The notes under the pieces were generated by a model. The model was given only the letters and a program-made list of their open reading frames with translations. It was not told the origin of the DNA and made no database searches. Both the position numbers and the translations under genes were made by a program. 5,489 nucleotides of DNA from positions 1 to 5,489 of the forward strand of contig JASLKI010000185.1 of assembly GCA_030747575.1 (NCBI GenBank), given 5' to 3'. Numbering within the stretch: position 1 is the first letter of the stretch; each line of letters starts with the position of its first letter. Positions 1-4,147 of this stretch are shown piece after piece. The stretch is from Verrucomicrobiota bacterium. GTDB lineage: Bacteria; Verrucomicrobiota; Verrucomicrobiia; Limisphaerales; UBA1096.

Positions 1-201
1 ACGGCAAGCACAGAAATCGCTGAACTACTAATCAGCAAAGGTGCCGATGTGAATGCGATGAATATGTCGCCGCCGGGGCGACGTATAGGCGGAATGACTC
101 CTTTAGATATGGCGACACTTGGCAATCGTACGGAAATCGCCGCACTCCTGAGCAAACACGGCGGCAAGACGGGTGCAGAATTGAAAGCTGAAGGGAAATG
201 A
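1..201 (+). CDS. Ankyrin-repeat protein, C-terminal part (5' end outside window)
   Basis: Frame 1 is open from the first base to the TGA at 199-201 and gives 66 residues. The sequence reads TEIAELLISKGADVNA, then a GGMTPLDMATLGNRTEIAALLSKHGG block. These match the ankyrin consensus (TPL-x-x-A, then helix 2 ending in LL-x-x-G-A-D-V-N). It ends with the tail GGKTGAELKAEGK, which is also found on the complete gene at 198-665 and on the remnant at 2600-2793. The loop between the two ankyrin units (NAMNMSPPGRRIGG) is longer than usual. By analogy with the next gene it is probably the end of a small exported lipoprotein, but its signal peptide is not in the window. Ankyrin repeats bind proteins; no partner can be named. 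The stop overlaps the next start (ATGA, 198-201). Confidence 0.85.
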   Translation, partial: TASTEIAELLISKGADVNAMNMSPPGRRIGGMTPLDMATLGNRTEIAALLSKHGGKTGAELKAEGK

Positions 202-262
202 AACACCTCCTACTCACAACAATCGCAGCCGTGGTGCTGGTGGGGTGTGGAAATCCAGAAGC
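154..262 (+). repeat. Stop/start junction repeat, copy 1 (full length)
   Basis: This 109-nt unit carries the end of one ankyrin gene (KHGGKTGAELKAEGK), the ATGA overlap and the first 22 codons of the next gene. Bases 184-262 are identical to 4056-4134 (79 nt). Bases 190-244 are identical to 654-708 (55 nt). Bases 154-203 are identical to 2746-2795 (50 nt). Silent sites are conserved too, so the identity is more than protein selection would require. Confidence 0.95.
190..201 (+). promoter_or_regulatory. Tight ribosome-binding site and ATGA stop/start overlap
   Basis: The bases gaagggaaATGA place a purine run (AAGGG) only two bases before the ATG, closer than the usual five to nine. The ATG shares its last two bases with the upstream TGA. 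The same twelve bases recur at 654-665, 2782-2793 and 4062-4073. Termination-reinitiation (translational coupling) is more likely than independent initiation. The coupling is inferred; the arrangement is seen. Confidence 0.6.
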
Positions 263-665
263 AGATAAAGAGCTCTTTATAGCTGCTGATGATGGGAACA
301 TCGAACTCGTCAAAAAACGTCTAGCTCGAGGAGTGCCAGTAAACGCGAAAATAGATCCACATGGAGAGACTGCTTTGCATATTGCAGCCAACAGGAGAAA
401 CAAGGAAGTCGTCGAACTGCTTATCGCCGAAGGGGCGGATGTGAATGCGAAGACCACAGTAGGTGGTTACACTCCTTTGCATGAAGTACGTGCTAAAGAA
501 ATTGCAGCACTTCTAATTGACAATGGGGCGGATGTGAATGCGATTGATGTTAATGGCGACACCCCGTTAGATTATACCATCGAAGTAAAAAGAAATGAAG
601 CAGCCGACTACCTCCGCAAGCACGGCGGCAAGACGGGTGAAGAATTGAAAGCCGAAGGGAAATGA
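198..665 (+). CDS. Ankyrin-repeat lipoprotein, complete, 155 aa
   Basis: The N-terminus MKHLLLTTIAAVVLVGC is a short lipoprotein signal peptide: Lys2, a hydrophobic core, and lipobox L14-V15-G16-C17. Cleavage before Cys17 and lipidation are expected, giving a periplasmic or outer-membrane anchored protein. About four ankyrin units follow: residues 22-52 (divergent, DKELFIAADDGNIELVKKRL), 56-86 (GETALHIAANRRNKEVVELL, ending ADVNAK), 89-117 (shortened by about five residues after TPLHEV) and 119-143 (DTPLDYTIEVKRNEAADYLRK). The tail GGKTGEELKAEGK is the family signature. A 19-nt stretch is repeated exactly at 432-450 and 525-543, 31 codons apart, which fits recent internal repeat duplication. 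The gene overlaps both neighbours by four bases. The start is fixed by the signal peptide and the ATGA overlap. Ankyrin domains mediate protein binding; the target is unknown. Confidence 0.92.
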   Translation: MKHLLLTTIAAVVLVGCGNPEADKELFIAADDGNIELVKKRLARGVPVNAKIDPHGETALHIAANRRNKEVVELLIAEGADVNAKTTVGGYTPLHEVRAKEIAALLIDNGADVNAIDVNGDTPLDYTIEVKRNEAADYLRKHGGKTGEELKAEGK

Positions 666-708
666 AACACCTCCTACTCACAACAATCGCAGCCGTGGTG
701 CTGGTGGG
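618..708 (+). repeat. Stop/start junction repeat, copy 2, ending inside the lyase leader
   Basis: Matches copy 1 with three scattered substitutions before 654 (one gives GEELK instead of GAELK) and then without mismatch from 654 to 708. Identity stops after the codons for VLVG, exactly where the lipobox Cys codon should follow; the next bases encode Ile-Asn-Met of the lyase. The 708/709 boundary is therefore the lyase join. Confidence 0.93.
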
Positions 709-2599
709 AATCAACATGTTTGTTCCTAACTTCGCCTGGGCTGTTGAGGATGGCTTGGTTTTCGATACAAAGCTTGGACACTACAAAGATCTTTCTTATG
801 AAGCCTTGTCCGACAAGGGGTTACCTTGGAAGGAGCGCGCACAGTTGTTTGGAGGTGACACACTTCATTACGGTGGTTTAACGGATACGCAGCGCTTGGC
901 CAAGCAGAGGGAACTCGAAGTGCTTCTGGCAACAATTAAGATGCGCGAAACGAGCAACTGGGCCGACCCGAAGTTGGCCGAGCGCGTTGAAACAGAAATT
1001 CACACTTGGCTTAATGCACAAATCCAAAACGTGCCCGAGAAGTATGCTGAAGCTAATGTTTACGCGCTTCGAACGGGTGCGGTTGGGTTCTTTCGCGCTT
1101 ACGAAATTTTCGGTGATAAAAAATATCTCAAAGCTGGCTTGGATCGTGCGGATGTAATCTTAAAAGCGCAGTGGCCGAAAGGACATTGGCCGTGGGGGAC
1201 AAGGCTTGGGGAAAACTTCGTGCGAATTCAGGATGGTTTCAACAACGAGCCGTTTTGGATCACGCTCTATGCCTACAAGTTGAGTGGTGACAAAAAGTAT
1301 TTCGAATCTGCGAGGCGTTGCGCCGATGTTTTGCTTTCGCTGCAACGCAAGAATGGCGGTTGGCCGGACCAATGGTCGTTTAACGGTCGTTCATCAGGGC
1401 ATTCTGGCGTTATGCACGGTGTGTCATTTAATGATAACGCCACGAATTCCTGCGTGCAAATGATGGTCGTCATGTATCACATGACTGGCGACAAGAAGTA
1501 TATTGCCAGGTTATCTGAGTTGGGCAAATTTGTTGCCAAATCGAAAATGGGCGAAGGCATACTTGTTGGCTGGTGCGAGCAATACAATGACGACGGGAGA
1601 CCGATACGGGCTCGCCAATACGAGATCGAGTTGCCTTATCCACGTGCTTTGACGCGTGGTGTTGGGCCATTGTTAGTCTGGCTTTATCTGATGGACGACA
1701 ATGAGGCGCATATGGATTTGTTGAGGAGAGCCTACGCTTGGCATGAACACGTTCGCCAAGAGGAAATTAAACCGCAGGTTCTTGCGCATTGGAGGGCGAT
1801 GAGTCGAAGGTGGTCGCCTTCACATCATTCGATGACGCAAAATTATTTGATGGAATATCGGCCAGGTTGGCCGGATGCTTATTTGCCGGATGGTTCGAAT
1901 TGGGGGCGAGTGCTGAACTTTCGTTTGATGCCGTGGAACCGTGTCACGCTGGAGCAAAAGAAAAAATACGACCGCTTTATCGACCATGGTTGGCCGCCAG
2001 TGGAGGAGTTGGCGAGAATGGCAAATGCAAATCAGGCACCGCCGCGCGGGTACAATATGTACGTTCATTGCCATTCATCGATCGGTAATTCGTTGAGCGA
2101 AATCCGTCGCGCACTGCTTGAGCACAAACGCGGGGGACGCGAAGGGATGCTCAAGTATTATTCAAACCCAACCAAGTACACCCCGGATCAGTATTTGCAG
2201 GCGCGTGTCGATGCAGCTAGGCGTGCTCTCGATTTGAGGAATCGGCGTATGGCTTATCCATTTACGAATTCTCCAGGCTATACAGGAATGGCTACAATGA
2301 AAGATTTTAACTTTCTCGGCTCCAAAAGTCGTTGGTATGGGAAGACTGGCACAAAATGGGGTGCTGCATTTCAAAATGTTTACCCGTCTCCCAGTGTAAC
2401 CTGGTATCAATGGCAATTTATTTACGACATGAAGTTGGCGCATGGAGAAATTGATCCAGAGGCGGCTGCCCGAGGTGGGCGTGGCTTTGAAACGGTCGCC
2501 AGCCAAACTCATTTGGATTCTTGGGACGTACTCGGTGAATGGGGTATGGGAGTTCTGGAAAGGGAGAATCATTTCGACGTGCCGTTGGAGAGGAACTAG
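662..2599 (+). CDS. Secreted pectate-lyase-like (PL10-type) alpha/alpha-toroid protein fused to the ankyrin-lipoprotein leader
   Basis: Encodes 645 aa. Residues 1-16 (MKHLLLTTIAAVVLVG) are identical to the ankyrin lipoprotein leader at 198. Residue 17 is Ile, not the lipobox Cys, and the sequence continues NMFVPNFAWA, giving a likely signal peptidase I site after A25-W26-A27. The mature protein has helical-hairpin repeats with three evenly placed GDKKY turns (about residues 151, 209 and 276), as in (alpha/alpha) toroids. LQRKNGGWPDQW (228-238), VSFNDNATNS (254-263) and WCEQYNDDGRPIRARQYE (304-321) resemble the PL10 pectate lyase motifs NGGWPQ, T-[FY]-N-D-[DN]-A and W-[AV]-R-A. This family cleaves polygalacturonate by beta-elimination with calcium and a catalytic Arg. 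Residues 370-645, rich in Trp, Tyr and Arg, are unassigned. The fold is fairly secure; substrate and activity are inferred. The stop is TAG, directly before an ankyrin remnant. Confidence 0.8.
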   Translation: MKHLLLTTIAAVVLVGINMFVPNFAWAVEDGLVFDTKLGHYKDLSYEALSDKGLPWKERAQLFGGDTLHYGGLTDTQRLAKQRELEVLLATIKMRETSNWADPKLAERVETEIHTWLNAQIQNVPEKYAEANVYALRTGAVGFFRAYEIFGDKKYLKAGLDRADVILKAQWPKGHWPWGTRLGENFVRIQDGFNNEPFWITLYAYKLSGDKKYFESARRCADVLLSLQRKNGGWPDQWSFNGRSSGHSGVMHGVSFNDNATNSCVQMMVVMYHMTGDKKYIARLSELGKFVAKSKMGEGILVGWCEQYNDDGRPIRARQYEIELPYPRALTRGVGPLLVWLYLMDDNEAHMDLLRRAYAWHEHVRQEEIKPQVLAHWRAMSRRWSPSHHSMTQNYLMEYRPGWPDAYLPDGSNWGRVLNFRLMPWNRVTLEQKKKYDRFIDHGWPPVEELARMANANQAPPRGYNMYVHCHSSIGNSLSEIRRALLEHKRGGREGMLKYYSNPTKYTPDQYLQARVDAARRALDLRNRRMAYPFTNSPGYTGMATMKDFNFLGSKSRWYGKTGTKWGAAFQNVYPSPSVTWYQWQFIYDMKLAHGEIDPEAAARGGRGFETVASQTHLDSWDVLGEWGMGVLERENHFDVPLERN

Positions 2600-2793
2600 T
2601 CACTTGTCGCAAGGAAGTCGTTGAACTGTTGATTGCCAAAGGTGCGGATGTGAATCCGAAACTTAATGATGGCCCACACAACGGGAAAACATCGCTTGAC
2701 GCCGCTAATGAAACCAATCACCCAGAAGTCGCCGACCTCCTCCGCAAACACGGCGGCAAGACGGGTGCAGAATTGAAAGCTGAAGGGAAATGA
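2600..2793 (+). pseudogene. Headless 3' remnant of an ankyrin-repeat lipoprotein gene
   Basis: Directly after the lyase stop, frame 1 encodes KEVVELLIAKGADVNPK, then TSLDAANETNHPEVADLLRK and the family tail GGKTGAELKAEGK, ending at the TGA of 2791-2793. Similarity to the complete ankyrin gene starts at about 2610, aligning with position 401 there (shared caaggaagtcg). The fragment therefore equals roughly residues 67-155 of that protein. Signal peptide, first repeat and start codon are missing. The frame stays open upstream to an ATG at 2539 inside the lyase gene, but the residues that start would add (MGYGSSGKGESFRRAVGEEL) are just the lyase sequence in another frame. Most likely this is the displaced 3' part of the array gene whose leader is now on the lyase. 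Low-level translation by reinitiation cannot be excluded; without a leader the product would stay in the cytoplasm. Confidence 0.8.
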
Positions 2794-2795
2794 AA
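2746..2795 (+). repeat. Stop/start junction repeat, copy 3, upstream half only
   Basis: Identical to 154-203 over 50 nt, covering the ankyrin tail, the ATGA and the start codon plus one Lys codon. After 2795 the sequence leaves the repeat and becomes the cytochrome-like protein's own signal peptide. The weaker match continues upstream into the ankyrin remnant (gccgac...ctccgcaa, shared with 603-619). Confidence 0.93.
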
Positions 2796-4073
2796 ATAGC
2801 GAGCATTGTCACAGTGGTTGTACTTTCCCTAATTGGAGTTTGCTCATTTAACGGAGATGAATTGTTCGGTGACGAAGACAAGAAAGACTCGAACGACAAG
2901 AAGAACTGGGGTGACGACGATGTGAAGAAGGCGGGCTTCCCGAAGACCGCCTTCGAGTACGCCAAGATGTGCGAGTCCGAACTGGGTGTCCCTCCAAGGG
3001 TCAACCTAGACAAATCCGTAGAAATACCTGTCTATGTCAATGGTGTTCAAACCTATGGAGAATTTTTTTCCTGCGACAATCCGGTTTTGATTGGAAAGGG
3101 CACGGTATCAGGATCGACGCTACAGAGATACGAAGGCAGGACTGTGGATGGCAAACCTCTGCCGGATGTCATTTGGGTTGCCTTTGGTCGCAACAGCAGT
3201 TCCAGTCACAAGCATGTTGTCGGATCGGTTCAAATGATCGGCTACAACAAGAAGACGGGCGCAACAGCTTTCTTTGAAAGCGGTGACCGCATCGGTCCAT
3301 GGGTGACACTTGACAAAGACACTCTCCGGATGCGAGGAGAAATGCCATGGATCAGCAACCCCGAAGAGTTTAACCGAGCCTTCGTCACACCTCCCGCTCA
3401 ATGTGTGCAATGCCATCAGAGCGATCCGTTCATAACGAACTCATTTATCAACGCAGCCAAGATCCCCGGCACCAACAAAACTGTTGTGCCTAAATTAGAC
3501 GAAGACTCACCATATTACGTTATCGGTGGTGAAAATTGGGATATGAGAACAATCCATATAGAGGACAATGCTTGCTTCGATTGTCACCGGGTAGGCATGA
3601 AAACAATTGAATTGTTCATGAACGCCGGTTGGGAACCAAACAAACACATGCCGCCGCGCAAACCGGGTAGTTTGGCCGGTGACTTCCGTGAATTGTTAGA
3701 TGCATGGAAAAAAGGCCCCGAAAATGTCGAGGGTGCCGAGTGGATCATTCCTCCGGCGAGGGGCAAGGACCGTCAGGTTGTGGGAGATGACTACCCTTAC
3801 AAAGCGGCGTTTAATCGGACGGGGACAAAAGATGAGAAGGCGGGTCCGAAAGCCGCGAATCTGAAAGATCGAAATGAAGAAGTAGAACGGCTGCTAAAGC
3901 AACTTCGCGACCCCTCCGTTAGGAGAGCCTTTGAGGACTGGATCGAGGAGAATGGTGTCACAGAAGATGCGCTGGAAAAGCTCCGCTCCGTGGCTGAGGG
4001 TGACGATACCGACGATGGCAAATCGTATGATAAAAATCCCAAGGATGATTACGGAAAAGCTGAAGGGAAATGA
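2790..4073 (+). CDS. Exported protein with two CXXCH haem motifs (diheme cytochrome c-like), ankyrin-family C-terminal tail
   Basis: Encodes 427 aa. MKIASIVTVVVLSLIGVCSF is a hydrophobic export signal. Cys18 has Val at -1, so it is a poor lipobox. Residues 21-48 are acidic and Lys-rich, low in complexity. Residues 75-185 look like a beta-rich domain. CVQCH (205-209) and CFDCH (262-266) are covalent haem c motifs, so two c-type haems attached in the periplasm are expected; Met287 in KHMPPR is a possible axial ligand. Residues 355-405 are charged and probably helical. The last codons after the acidic KNPKDDYG encode KAEGK, identical in bases and frame to the ankyrin tail (4056-4073), so the C-terminus looks like a fusion. 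I do not recognise a named family: it could transfer electrons or be a haem-dependent enzyme. The start is at the ATGA overlap; the first eight bases (atgaaaat) diverge from the repeat after atgaaa. Confidence 0.82.
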   Translation: MKIASIVTVVVLSLIGVCSFNGDELFGDEDKKDSNDKKNWGDDDVKKAGFPKTAFEYAKMCESELGVPPRVNLDKSVEIPVYVNGVQTYGEFFSCDNPVLIGKGTVSGSTLQRYEGRTVDGKPLPDVIWVAFGRNSSSSHKHVVGSVQMIGYNKKTGATAFFESGDRIGPWVTLDKDTLRMRGEMPWISNPEEFNRAFVTPPAQCVQCHQSDPFITNSFINAAKIPGTNKTVVPKLDEDSPYYVIGGENWDMRTIHIEDNACFDCHRVGMKTIELFMNAGWEPNKHMPPRKPGSLAGDFRELLDAWKKGPENVEGAEWIIPPARGKDRQVVGDDYPYKAAFNRTGTKDEKAGPKAANLKDRNEEVERLLKQLRDPSVRRAFEDWIEENGVTEDALEKLRSVAEGDDTDDGKSYDKNPKDDYGKAEGK

Positions 4074-4134
4074 AACACCTCCTACTCACAACAATCGCAG
4101 CCGTGGTGCTGGTGGGGTGTGGAAATCCAGAAGC
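4056..4134 (+). repeat. Stop/start junction repeat, copy 4, downstream half only
   Basis: Identical to 184-262 over 79 nt. It begins at the AAA codon of KAEGK, immediately after the cytochrome-like protein's own sequence (gga at 4053), and keeps the reading frame of the ankyrin tail. It runs through the ATGA and the whole lipoprotein leader. Similarity continues more weakly for three more codons (EKE) before the sulfatase start. Confidence 0.95.
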
Positions 4135-4147
4135 GGAAAAAGAGTGA
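4070..4147 (+). CDS. Leader-only lipoprotein mini-gene, 25 codons (truncated ankyrin-lipoprotein start)
   Basis: The frame encodes MKHLLLTTIAAVVLVGC, then GNPEAEKE, and stops at TGA 4145-4147. Its first 22 codons are base-for-base the same as the start of the lipoprotein at 198. Codons 23-25 (EKE) still match it closely (DKE there), and then the ankyrin domain is absent. The complete lipobox (LVGC, Cys17) is kept, so if translated it would give a lipidated octapeptide after processing. It sits between the cytochrome (ATGA overlap) and the sulfatase (GTGA overlap), so it may act only as a translated leader that couples sulfatase translation to the upstream genes. The alternative is that it is a broken ankyrin gene with no product of its own. 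The reading frame is certain; a function is not. Confidence 0.6.
   Translation: MKHLLLTTIAAVVLVGCGNPEAEKE
4144..4147 (+). promoter_or_regulatory. GTGA stop/start overlap coupling the mini-gene to the sulfatase
   Basis: The mini-gene's TGA (4145-4147) overlaps the sulfatase GTG (4144-4146). The upstream bases gcggaaaaaga are purine-rich but contain no clear GGAGG. The sulfatase may therefore depend on ribosomes that finish the 25-codon leader. Confidence 0.55.

Noticed and set aside
32..457. Antisense reading frames across the junction repeats (also 2705-3013 and 3958-4152) sharing a similar peptide (FISLQL, and TTAAIVVSRRC in two of them)
   Set aside because: They resemble each other only because they are the reverse complement of the same DNA repeat. 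They lack sensible signal, domain or start context and lie opposite well-supported genes.
2539..2793. An 84-codon gene starting at ATG 2539 and containing the ankyrin remnant
   Set aside because: Its first part is the lyase coding sequence read in another frame, with no signal peptide and no family-like start. It is better explained as a remnant without its own start.
2806..2846. Lipobox at Cys18 of the cytochrome-like protein
   Set aside because: The residues before the Cys are I-G-V; Val at -1 does not fit the lipobox rule (Gly, Ala or Ser), so I call only a generic export signal.
4056..4134. Junction repeat as an integron attC site or an insertion-sequence end
   Set aside because: I see no inverted-repeat core sites, no integrase or transposase in the window and no target-site duplication around the cargo. 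The repeat is coding sequence throughout.
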